Assembly: GCA_049791675.1 (NCBI GenBank)
Contig: JBARAD010000086.1
Location: 1-6,041, forward strand
From: Chryseosolibacter sp049791675
GTDB taxonomy: Bacteria; Bacteroidota; Bacteroidia; Cytophagales; Cyclobacteriaceae
Direction: 5' to 3'
Length of the DNA stretch: 6,041 nt
The notes under the pieces are model-generated. The model searched no databases. It was not told the origin of the DNA and worked only from the letters and a program-made list of their open reading frames with translations. This document shows, piece by piece, positions 1-5,974 of this stretch (position 1 is the stretch's first letter; every line of letters begins with the position of its first letter). The translations under genes and the position numbers were made by a program.

Positions 1-83
1 TATCGTTGAAAGTAATGCTACCTAAGAAATGGTATGAGGTTACTGAAACTGGTTAATACGATCGAAAGTGTTTTTCCGATGAA

Positions 84-248
84 TTAGTTTCTCTGTGATT
101 TAAATGAATGAGCAGGTTTATTCGCATCGGGTAATTCCTGAAAGGCTTTCTTCCAGAAACAAATCTGCGCAAATGTGGGAGCACAGGTCGGAGCATGCAT
201 TTTCTCGTACCAGCGAAAATCCATCTCAACATTTCTGAGGCCAATCAT
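84..248 (-). other. cryptic short ORF, possible remnant of a coding sequence
   Basis: A 54-codon ORF starts with ATG at 248-246 and ends with TAA at 86-84. The protein begins MIGLRNVEMDFRWYEKMHAP and continues with a Trp-, Cys- and Phe-containing stretch before a polar tail. The frame stays open upstream to a TAG at 374-372, giving about 95 sense codons stop to stop, which would allow it to be the end of a longer broken gene. I see no ribosome binding site, no known motif and no clear third-position bias. The family is unknown to me. It may be chance reading of a GC-rich stretch, so I list it only as a candidate. Confidence 0.15.
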
Positions 249-612
249 ACGGACCACTCGTGAGGGCTGTCGTTCGAAGACGAGGACTCCCCGGAATCTC
301 CCGGCCCGGACCAGGAGCGCATTGACGCACTGGTTTAGCCTCGATATTGCAAACCCGGCGTGAATTAAAGACTAAATAATTTACGCCAAATAAAACTGCT
401 TTCAAAAACCCGGTGTGTCTTTTTCGACTGACAATCGGTCGCCACGGTGAAGCTTCCGGGTGATCCCTGTATGGCGGTGTTTTCCCATCTTCGGATTAAG
501 CCCGGCAACGTGTCTTTAACAGCCGGCGATGGTGAATGATCACTGGTTGCGAAACATAACCTGGGATGTGGAACCAAACGCTCGCCGGAAGGCGATCAAT
601 CCGTCGACCAGT

Positions 613-654
613 CCGGATGTGAACGCGCACTTTGCCGGGATGCAGACATCCGGG
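613..654. repeat. nested inverted repeats (CCGGATGT / ACATCCGG)
   Basis: CCGGATGT at 613-620 is the exact reverse complement of ACATCCGG at 646-653, with a 25-bp spacer. A second, tighter hairpin overlaps it: CCGGGATG at 635-642 pairs with CATCCGGG at 647-654 around a CAGA loop, with one G-G mismatch. The two foldings share the right arm and so exclude each other. No T-run follows on either strand, so this is not a canonical terminator. Its role is unknown, and in GC-rich DNA it may be coincidental. Confidence 0.35.
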
Positions 655-881
655 GGGTTCTGGTCCCTCCCTGTGTGGTTGTTTTCGCTTTGCAGGATGT
701 TTGCTATTACCCGTAGCTGCGTTCCGGCACGGCCCACATGAACAGACGGCTCAGTCGGTTTTGATTGTGTGGCAGTACAGAACTAAGCATCCGGATAAGC
801 CACAACATCCCGCTAATTCAATCTTCGGAAGTGGAACGCCACGAGAATGGAGTATTCAGATTCAGGCGCCCATGTTCAAAC

Positions 882-1457
882 TCAAACTCGTAATGCGCCA
901 CGGAACGCCCTGGCGGCATAGTAGGATTCCGCGCCGTTGTGATACACGAAAACATGTCCGTAACGGCGATCGCAAAAAATGGCGCCACCGAGCTCCCTGA
1001 TCTCTGGTGGTGTCTTCACCCAGCTCGACGTTTTCAAATCAAACTCTCCCAACTTCTGCAGCTCGCGGTATTGATCTTCTGTCAAAAGCTCAATGCCCAT
1101 CTCGGCTGCCATGTCCATGGCGCTGTTTTTAGGTTTATGCTCCTTCCGTGACGCCAGCGCCTCACCATCGTAACAAACACTTCTGCGTCCCTTGGGAGTC
1201 TCCGCTGAACAATCGTAAAAAACAAATTCCCCTGTCTTCTTATCAAAACCGACAACATCCGGCTCCCCACCGGATATTTCCATTTCATGAAGTGACCACA
1301 TTTTCTCAGGACTGGCTTCAAGCCTCGCGCTTACCTTAGCCCATTCCACTCCATGATGGCGGTTCATGTTCTTCTCAAAACGCACTTTCAAAACGTCAAG
1401 CAGTTGAGCACGTTCTTCTGATGACAGCTTGCTTTTCTTGCTTTCAGATTTACGCAT
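882..1457 (-). CDS. DUF4256 domain-containing protein
   Basis: This complete 191-residue soluble protein matches the DUF4256 family in length and in its conserved blocks. These are a charged N-terminal helix (about 14-40), a LHEMEISGGEPDVVGFD-type segment (57-72), YDCSAETPKGRRSVCYD (81-97), an RKEHKPKNSAMDMA stretch (104-117), GIELLTEDQYRELQ (121-134), KTSSWVKTP (142-150), and a closing block with GGAIFCDRRYGHVFVYHNGA and AARAFRGALRV (157-191). No biochemical function is established for this family to my knowledge. There is no signal peptide or membrane segment. The ATG at 1457 gives the normal family N-terminus. It lies 70 bp downstream of the YdeI-like gene on the same strand, so it may be read through from that operon or use its own weak promoter. 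The family call is firm; the role is unknown. Confidence 0.9.
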   Translation of the reverse strand: MRKSESKKSKLSSEERAQLLDVLKVRFEKNMNRHHGVEWAKVSARLEASPEKMWSLHEMEISGGEPDVVGFDKKTGEFVFYDCSAETPKGRRSVCYDGEALASRKEHKPKNSAMDMAAEMGIELLTEDQYRELQKLGEFDLKTSSWVKTPPEIRELGGAIFCDRRYGHVFVYHNGAESYYAARAFRGALRV

Positions 1458-1475
1458 ACTTTTAATTTATCTCTG

Positions 1476-1506
1476 TTAAACTAAATAATCCAGTCTGTGA
1501 GTCAAA
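1476..1506 (-). promoter_or_regulatory. possible Bacteroidota-type promoter for the DUF4256 gene
   Basis: On the minus strand TTTG (1506-1503) is followed after 19 bp by TAGTTTAA (1483-1476), a partial match to the Bacteroidota -7 consensus TAnnTTTG with two mismatches in the last four bases. Transcription would begin near 1470, about a dozen bases before the ATG at 1457. The site sits in the 70-bp gap after the upstream gene. Match quality is moderate, and read-through from the upstream operon is an equally good explanation. Confidence 0.3.
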
Positions 1507-1527
1507 GCGTAATTGCAATCCTTATTA

Positions 1528-2106
1528 CTAATCATCCATTCCTTTTCCCTGGAGAATCCGCTTCACATTCTTTTCAACCCGGGACTCCCTGGTTTTAGCT
1601 TGTTTGGCTGATGAAAAATAGAAAATGTAGGCCCTTTGTCGTCCCGGAGTCAGCGCATAAAATGCGGTTTTCAAGGCAAGGTTTTTCTCGATCTTTCGCT
1701 TGAACTCTTCGGGAATTTTGAATTCCTCCGTCTTTTTAAAATTTACTTTCAATCCTGCTTCTTCCACCTTGACAGCTTCATAAATGTAGGCTTTCAAGAC
1801 CGCCTTCAGTTTCACGATTTCCTGAACAGACGTAAACCTGATCTGCCGCGCCGCCTGCACGTTTTCAGTTTGCTGGATCAGGATACTCTTTGGATCTTTT
1901 AACAAGGCACCTTTGAAGAACAAAAGCGCGCAGTAGTCTTTAAATCCATGTATCAAGACAATATTTCGCTTCTCAAACATATAGCAAGGCTGGCCCCACT
2001 TCAACTCTTCGGCCAGGTCACAGCCAAGAACGATCTGCCGCAGCATTTCAAATTCTTCCTGCCACTGTTGGGCTTTATCAAAAAACCAGTCAACCTTGGG
2101 ATTCAT
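1528..2106 (-). CDS. YdeI/OmdA-family protein with N-terminal DUF1801 domain
   Basis: This 192-residue soluble protein has two recognisable parts. Residues about 15-112 form a DUF1801 (YdhG/frataxin-like) domain: the segment LAEELKWGQPCYMFEKRNI (31-49) followed by a hydrophobic LIHGFKDYCALLFFKGALL strand-helix (51-69) is typical. Residues about 128-190 form the OmdA/YdeI-type region, with IPEEFKRKIEKN, then ALTPGRQRAYIFYFSSAKQAKTR split over 151-173, and a final ILQGKGMDD. Members have been linked to envelope stress or bacteriocin/peptide tolerance in some bacteria, but the molecular activity is not established. The ATG at 2106 overlaps the DoxX stop as ATGA, which fixes the start and implies translational coupling. 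The gene ends in tandem stops TAG TAA. It is the last gene of the tightly packed cluster. Confidence 0.88.
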   Translation of the reverse strand: MNPKVDWFFDKAQQWQEEFEMLRQIVLGCDLAEELKWGQPCYMFEKRNIVLIHGFKDYCALLFFKGALLKDPKSILIQQTENVQAARQIRFTSVQEIVKLKAVLKAYIYEAVKVEEAGLKVNFKKTEEFKIPEEFKRKIEKNLALKTAFYALTPGRQRAYIFYFSSAKQAKTRESRVEKNVKRILQGKGMDD

Positions 2107-2501
2107 GCAATTCTCTTAACCGTTAAAACTGAACTGACTTTTCTGTCCGCAGGCCGGAAACACCACGATATCACTGTCAAAGTCAGCAGCAGCAACGAGG
2201 GGGCTATTTCCCCGATAGAACTACCTGACGCGATATGCGAAAATATCGCTCCTGACATCGCAAAGAAAAAACCTGCATAAGCCCATTCCTTAATTAAAGA
2301 AAATCCGGGGACAAGCAATACCACAACTCCCAAAAGCTTCCAGATCCCTAATATTGTGAGGAAATACGCCGGATAACCCAACGCGAGAATGAAATCTGTT
2401 TCCGCTTTCATTCTGAATAGTTGGACGATCCCCGTGGAAACCATTCCCAGCGAAAGCCAGAGCGTGGAAATCCAATAAATGATTCTGTTGATCTTTGACA
2501 T
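2103..2501 (-). CDS. DoxX-like family membrane protein
   Basis: This 132-residue inner-membrane protein has four predicted transmembrane segments at about residues 6-29, 44-66, 72-92 and 99-116, which is the size and topology of the DoxX-like (DoxX_2) family. The conserved core is visible: a GxxStGivQLF-type first helix with an adjacent Arg, LGYPAYFLTILGIWKLLG (41-58), VLLVPGF, and KEWAYAGFFFAMSGAIFSH (71-89). The C-terminus is a short basic cytoplasmic tail. Family members are quinone/redox-associated or of unknown function; no catalytic residues can be assigned here. It starts 6 bp after the SRPBCC stop and its stop overlaps the next start by 4 bp, so co-translation is likely. No good Shine-Dalgarno is visible, as usual in Bacteroidota. 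Confidence 0.9.
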   Translation of the reverse strand: MSKINRIIYWISTLWLSLGMVSTGIVQLFRMKAETDFILALGYPAYFLTILGIWKLLGVVVLLVPGFSLIKEWAYAGFFFAMSGAIFSHIASGSSIGEIAPSLLLLTLTVISWCFRPADRKVSSVLTVKRIA

Positions 2502-2507
2502 GGTGTG

Positions 2508-2972
2508 CTATTTTAGTTTACTGACAATGTCCTGCAACCGGTTATGGGCCATATTGATACCCTGAGCAAAAGGCAGCTGCAACATCTGGTCTCTGTATGC
2601 GACTGACCGGTAAACGATATGCATCGTGAGTTTGCTGGTGTCGTCCGTGAGCTTTTCAAACTCCAGAAACTCAAGCTGCACGGCAAAAGGCGTATTTTCC
2701 ATTTCAAATGTGCGCGTGATCCTCTGATTGGGACTGTACTCGTGGATCACCCCGTTAAACCCGTGTTTGTTTCCCTTAGGATCGGTTGTTACAAACTGGT
2801 AGCCGCCGTGCTTTTTATTCTCAAGTTTGAGCACCTTCGTTCCCATCCATTGTTCCACAATTCCGGGCTCTACATACGCCTTGAAAAGCAATTCCAGTGG
2901 CAAGTCAAATTCACGGGTGATCACCAATTCCTGTTTGCCGTCCTCGGCATCGATTTTTGTTTTTCGTTCCAT
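2508..2972 (-). CDS. SRPBCC domain protein, AHSA1-like
   Basis: This 154-residue cytosolic protein belongs to the START/Bet v1-like superfamily, AHSA1 (Hsp90 ATPase activator homologue C-terminal) group. The hallmark opening is present: ELVITREFDLPLELLFKAYV (15-34), then a PGIVEQWMG segment (36-44) ending the first helix pair. Beta strands follow, with GGYQFVTTDP and GFNGVIHEYSPNQRITRTFE, and the long C-terminal helix runs from about 128 to 153. The fold makes a hydrophobic ligand cavity. In bacteria the ligand is usually unknown, and the Hsp90 link of the eukaryotic namesake should not be assumed. The gene begins 5 bp after the ArsR stop; an AGAAG just before the ATG may serve as a weak ribosome binding site. 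ArsR-SRPBCC pairs are a recurrent bacterial arrangement, suggesting the repressor controls this protein. Confidence 0.92.
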   Translation of the reverse strand: MERKTKIDAEDGKQELVITREFDLPLELLFKAYVEPGIVEQWMGTKVLKLENKKHGGYQFVTTDPKGNKHGFNGVIHEYSPNQRITRTFEMENTPFAVQLEFLEFEKLTDDTSKLTMHIVYRSVAYRDQMLQLPFAQGINMAHNRLQDIVSKLK

Positions 2973-2977
2973 GTCTT

Positions 2978-3304
2978 CTATTTTTTTGACCGGTATTTCT
3001 TCATGACAGCTTCCAGCTTATTAAACCTGTCATCCCACATGTTGCGGAATGGTTCAATAAAGTCCGCGATCTCCTTCATCTTCTTAGGGTTGAAATGATA
3101 GTATATTTCTCTTCCGTTCTGTTCCTGTTCAAGCAGTTCGCACTCGGTGAGGATTTGCAGGTGTTTTGAAACTGTCGGCCTTGCTGTATCAAAGTTTGAC
3201 GCTATGGCACCAGCTGTCATGGATTGTGAGGCTACCAGCAAAAGGATAGCCCTTCTTGTCGGATCGGCCACGGCCTGAAAGACATCTCGTCTTAGATTCA
3301 TCAT
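2978..3304 (-). CDS. ArsR-family winged-helix transcriptional repressor
   Basis: This 108-residue winged-helix protein has the ArsR/SmtB layout. An N-terminal helix contains DVFQAVADPTRRAILLLVA (7-25), followed by the turn region SMTAGAIASNF (28-38), the recognition helix ARPTVSKHLQILTE (41-54), and a beta wing with EQNGREIYYHFNPKKM (61-76). A C-terminal dimerisation helix carries PFRNMWDDRFNKLE (85-98). The ELCVCDL metal motif of arsenic and cadmium sensors is absent, and the only cysteine is Cys55, so a metal ligand site of that type is unlikely. It matches the subgroup encoded beside AHSA1-like SRPBCC genes. The first ATG (3304) is kept; a second ATG follows immediately at 3301. Two inverted repeats lie directly upstream, consistent with autorepression. 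Confidence 0.93.
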   Translation of the reverse strand: MMNLRRDVFQAVADPTRRAILLLVASQSMTAGAIASNFDTARPTVSKHLQILTECELLEQEQNGREIYYHFNPKKMKEIADFIEPFRNMWDDRFNKLEAVMKKYRSKK

Positions 3305-3320
3305 GTAGCTATTTGACTAC
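3305..3320. promoter_or_regulatory. proximal operator-like inverted repeat next to the ArsR start codon
   Basis: GTAGCTATTTGACTAC has GTAG/CTAC arms and abuts the ArsR start codon at 3304-3302. It is a near copy of the repeat at 3331-3346; including the shared CAT on the left, 16 of 19 bases agree. It spans the predicted transcription start, so a dimeric repressor bound here would block initiation. ArsR binding is inferred from position and symmetry, not shown. Confidence 0.65.
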
Positions 3321-3350
3321 AAAAATACATGTAGCCATTTAGCTACGCAA
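3320..3350 (-). promoter_or_regulatory. predicted promoter of the ArsR-SRPBCC-DoxX-YdeI operon
   Basis: On the minus strand TTG (3350-3348) is followed after 20 bp by TATTTTTG (3327-3320), a full match to the Bacteroidota -7 consensus TAnnTTTG. The expected start of transcription is near 3313-3316, leaving a leader of only about 10 nucleotides before the ArsR ATG. Both operator-like repeats overlap or flank this promoter, which supports the assignment. Confidence 0.6.
3331..3346. promoter_or_regulatory. distal operator-like inverted repeat in the promoter spacer
   Basis: GTAGCCATTTAGCTAC has perfect 5-bp arms GTAGC/GCTAC around a 6-bp AT-rich centre. It falls entirely inside the spacer between the predicted -33 and -7 elements of the ArsR promoter, a classic site for steric exclusion of RNA polymerase. 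Its distance to the proximal copy is 26 bp, about two and a half helical turns. Confidence 0.68.
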
Positions 3351-3365
3351 CGTTTTGTCGAAATT

Positions 3366-3373
3366 TATTTTTG
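3366..3373 (+). promoter_or_regulatory. possible -7 element for the rightward permease gene
   Basis: TATTTTTG matches TAnnTTTG on the plus strand, about 150 bp before the permease start. I do not find a TTG or TTTG at the expected distance upstream, so only half of a promoter is supported. The rest of the region 3374-3526 shows no better candidate and no riboswitch or terminator that I recognise. Confidence 0.2.
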
Positions 3374-3526
3374 CTGGAAAATACAAACCGGAAATCCCAA
3401 TGCCAGGCCATATTCAGCTATCTGACCATTTCAATTCTCAGAATATCCATTAAATTAGTGTATTCAGATAATCCAAAGGAGTCTCAATAGCAAAGAATAT
3501 TACATCCCCACCAAAGCAGAATTGAT

Positions 3527-5926
3527 ATGTTGAACGCCTACATGAAGATCATGATCCGCAACCTGGTTAGACAGAAGTCCTATGCAGCGATAACCATTCT
3601 TGGATTAACCGTTGGAATAACCTTTGCGATGACCATCGGTATTTTCGTGTGGAGTGAACTGCAGGTGAATCAGAACCTGAAGGACGTTGATCGCCTTTTC
3701 CTCCTTGAAGTAGAACAAGCGCGCGAGGGAAGCTTGCCCGCTTTTTTCATCCCTGCCCTCCTTGGCGAACGCGCCGTCGAGAAATATCCGCAGGTCTTTC
3801 AAGACTTCTATCGCTTTCGCGACCGGGCCATTACCCTATCAAAAGATGACAAACATCTACGAATCCAAAGCATGATCGGGGACCCCACCTTGATCAGGAT
3901 GTTTGGTTTCCAGGTGCTGCATGGAAACGGTGACATGGCTTTGGATAATCCGAACGCAATTGTGATAACAGCAAAAATTGCGCGCCAGTTTTTTGGCCGG
4001 ACGGATGTTGTCAATGAATTCCTGACCGTGAGCACTGAGAACAACGGCTTACAGGATTACCAGGTCACGGCTGTTATCGCCGACCTTCCAAAGAAGAACT
4101 CAGTGTCTGATTTCATGAACATGGACGCCCAGGTATTCCTTGCCCACGCCAACCGTGCGAATTTCAATCTCGGCGGCGTGGATGACTGGGGTGCCTCGAT
4201 CATCACTTATATCAAGACCACACCCGAAACACATCCCGGTGAAGCCATGGGTATTTTAAACCGCCTGCTAGCAGACGAAGCACCTGAAGATGTTAAGAAA
4301 GATAGATCCATCAACCTGAAACCACTCAGCAATTACTACCTGATCACGAACCACGGTGCTGTGCAGAAGCTGATTATTGCGCTCACCATCATCACTATCT
4401 TTATCATGCTTCTGGCGATTGTAAACTTTGTCAACATAACAGTAGCACGTTCTTTTTCCAGACTCCGCGAAGTCGGTGTTCGTAAGGTCATTGGTGGAGT
4501 CCGCCAGCAGGTGCTGCTGCAGTTCTTATTTGAAGCTGTGGCCTTTGCCGGAATTTCCTTGATTCTTTCACTGTTCCTCTACCAACTGCTGCTCGGCTAT
4601 GCTGGAGATACACTGAACATGGACTTCCCATTCATTTCAGATTTCACGCCTGGTCTCTGGACTGGTATTATTGGGGGCACCCTGCTGATCGGATTGCTAG
4701 CCGGGGCTTATCCTGCCATATTCCTATCAGCGGCCAAAACCACAGAATTGTTAAAAGGCAAATTCAGATCTGTAAAAGGTACCCTTGGCTTTTCAAGGAC
4801 ATTGATCGCTGTTCAATTTGTTGTTGCAGTATTTATCCTAACCGTATCCGCCATTATGTCCAGGCAGGTATCCTATTTCCTTGAAGCCGATCTCGGTTAT
4901 GATAAGTCGCAGGTAATGATCGTGTCATCCGTACCGCGATTGTGGAATGAAGCTGGGTTTGACAAGATGAGCACGGCCAGAAGCGAGTTCTTATCCTCCG
5001 CTAAAGTAGAATCCGTTTCGCTTTCGTGGGGTGCCCCCAATTTCAATTTCTCACCGTATAATGCGAGGGTCAACAAACCTGGTTCCCGGCTGGAAGATGG
5101 TGTTGCCGCAATCGTCTCAGCTACGGATGAACACTATGCCAAAGTTTATGGGCTCGAACTTTTGGCCGGAAAATTCTTCTTTAAAGAAGATGAACCGCGC
5201 GCGACCAATCAGGTTGTAATTAATGAGTCGGCGCAAAAGGCACTCGCACTTCGTACGGGAGATAAGCTAAGAATGGAATTTTCAGATGCGGAGTTCACCG
5301 TAGCGGGTATAGTAAAAGATTTTAACTTTGAATCTTTCCACAAGCCGATACAACCAGTCGTCTTTGTTCATACCCTGGACTTTCAGGCATTCCGTTATTT
5401 TTCCTTTAAGCTCGTTCCGGGAAGGGTGAATGAAACCATTCGCGAAGTAGAACAGATCTGGCAAAAGACCTTTCCCAATGATCCCTTCGTCTACCACTTT
5501 ACCGATGAACAAATGGCGGTTGTTTATCAGACGGAGCTTCAGCTGGAGAAGGCGTCCGTCATCGCCTCCGTGCTGATACTAATTATCATCCTGACGGGTG
5601 TTGTAGGCCTGGTGTCTCTAAGCGTCTCCCGGCGAACCAAAGAGATCGGAATCAGAAAGGTGCTGGGGGCGACAGTGTCGAATATTCTCTTGCTGGTGTC
5701 ACGCGAGTACATGCTCATTATGTCCCTGTCTTTTTTGATAGGCGTCCCCTTGAGCCTTATTTTCGGAGGGCATTGGCTGAATAGCTTTGCGTACAAAGTC
5801 ACGGTTGATTGGTGGATATTTGCAATCCCTATACTTCTTCTCTCGGTCTTAACGCTCTCGGTAGTGGTCGCGCAGTCCATCAGGGCATCACTTTCTAATC
5901 CAGTAACCTCTTTGAGACACGAGTAG
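3527..5926 (+). CDS. FtsX/MacB-type ABC transporter permease
   Basis: This complete 799-residue inner-membrane protein is of the large Bacteroidota permease type with two tandem MacB_PCD-FtsX units. TM1 is at about residues 19-42, followed by a first extracytoplasmic MacB_PCD-like domain to about 280. TM2-TM4 lie at about 281-302, 331-356 and 378-402. A second unit has TM5 at about 425-444, a second extracytoplasmic domain to about 672, and TM6-TM8 at about 676-699, 728-748 and 762-785. The cytoplasmic FtsX coupling motif occurs twice, as REVGVRKVIGG near 314 and KEIGIRKVLGAT near 705. The C-terminus NPVTSLRHE is typical. Such permeases pair with a separate LolD/MacB-like ATPase for export or mechanotransmission; no ATPase is encoded here and the substrate is unknown. 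The first ATG fits the family start (MLNAYMKIMIRNL); no clear Shine-Dalgarno is visible. Confidence 0.94.
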   Translation: MLNAYMKIMIRNLVRQKSYAAITILGLTVGITFAMTIGIFVWSELQVNQNLKDVDRLFLLEVEQAREGSLPAFFIPALLGERAVEKYPQVFQDFYRFRDRAITLSKDDKHLRIQSMIGDPTLIRMFGFQVLHGNGDMALDNPNAIVITAKIARQFFGRTDVVNEFLTVSTENNGLQDYQVTAVIADLPKKNSVSDFMNMDAQVFLAHANRANFNLGGVDDWGASIITYIKTTPETHPGEAMGILNRLLADEAPEDVKKDRSINLKPLSNYYLITNHGAVQKLIIALTIITIFIMLLAIVNFVNITVARSFSRLREVGVRKVIGGVRQQVLLQFLFEAVAFAGISLILSLFLYQLLLGYAGDTLNMDFPFISDFTPGLWTGIIGGTLLIGLLAGAYPAIFLSAAKTTELLKGKFRSVKGTLGFSRTLIAVQFVVAVFILTVSAIMSRQVSYFLEADLGYDKSQVMIVSSVPRLWNEAGFDKMSTARSEFLSSAKVESVSLSWGAPNFNFSPYNARVNKPGSRLEDGVAAIVSATDEHYAKVYGLELLAGKFFFKEDEPRATNQVVINESAQKALALRTGDKLRMEFSDAEFTVAGIVKDFNFESFHKPIQPVVFVHTLDFQAFRYFSFKLVPGRVNETIREVEQIWQKTFPNDPFVYHFTDEQMAVVYQTELQLEKASVIASVLILIIILTGVVGLVSLSVSRRTKEIGIRKVLGATVSNILLLVSREYMLIMSLSFLIGVPLSLIFGGHWLNSFAYKVTVDWWIFAIPILLLSVLTLSVVVAQSIRASLSNPVTSLRHE

Positions 5927-5974
5927 TCAACCACCCACAATCAACAGTGCAGCATCTTTCTAAAACCAAAAACA

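Larger units (their letters stand above)
1..881. other. gene-poor left flank, no supported gene
   Basis: I see no convincing protein gene here. The frames I read are interrupted by stops every few tens of codons, and none of the short ORFs shows a domain I recognise. Composition is uneven: bases 61-120 are roughly one third G+C, while 301-360 has 38 of 60 and 601-660 has 39 of 60 G+C, higher than the neighbouring genes. Short inverted repeats occur around 613-654. The stretch could be a decayed gene or mobile-element remnant, or a non-coding structured region. Nothing in the sequence decides between these. No tRNA or rRNA signature was recognised. Confidence 0.6.

Noticed and set aside
351..419. 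Direct repeat AAACCCGG(C/T)GTG at 351 and again near 408
   Set aside because: Only about 12 bp with one mismatch and no further copies or flanking symmetry; not enough to call an attachment site or mobile-element end.
365..741. Overlapping ORFs of 65-70 codons on both strands
   Set aside because: They cover the same GC-rich DNA in opposing frames with no domain or start signal. At most one could be real, and none is preferred by the sequence.
831..842. GTGG-AACG-CCAC hairpin as terminator of the leftward operon
   Set aside because: The stem is only 4 bp and no T-run follows on the minus strand, so it does not qualify as an intrinsic terminator.
632..1000. Plus-strand ORF of 122 codons
   Set aside because: It overlaps the well-supported DUF4256 gene on the opposite strand, has an Arg/Pro/His-rich translation without a recognisable domain, and has no ribosome binding site.
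2619..3098. Plus-strand ORF of 159 codons
   Set aside because: It is antisense to the SRPBCC and ArsR genes, both clearly identified by conserved motifs; the reading is a shadow of their codons.
5539..5940. Minus-strand ORF of 133 codons
   Set aside because: It is antisense to the second FtsX domain of the permease, whose motif and membrane segments are unambiguous.
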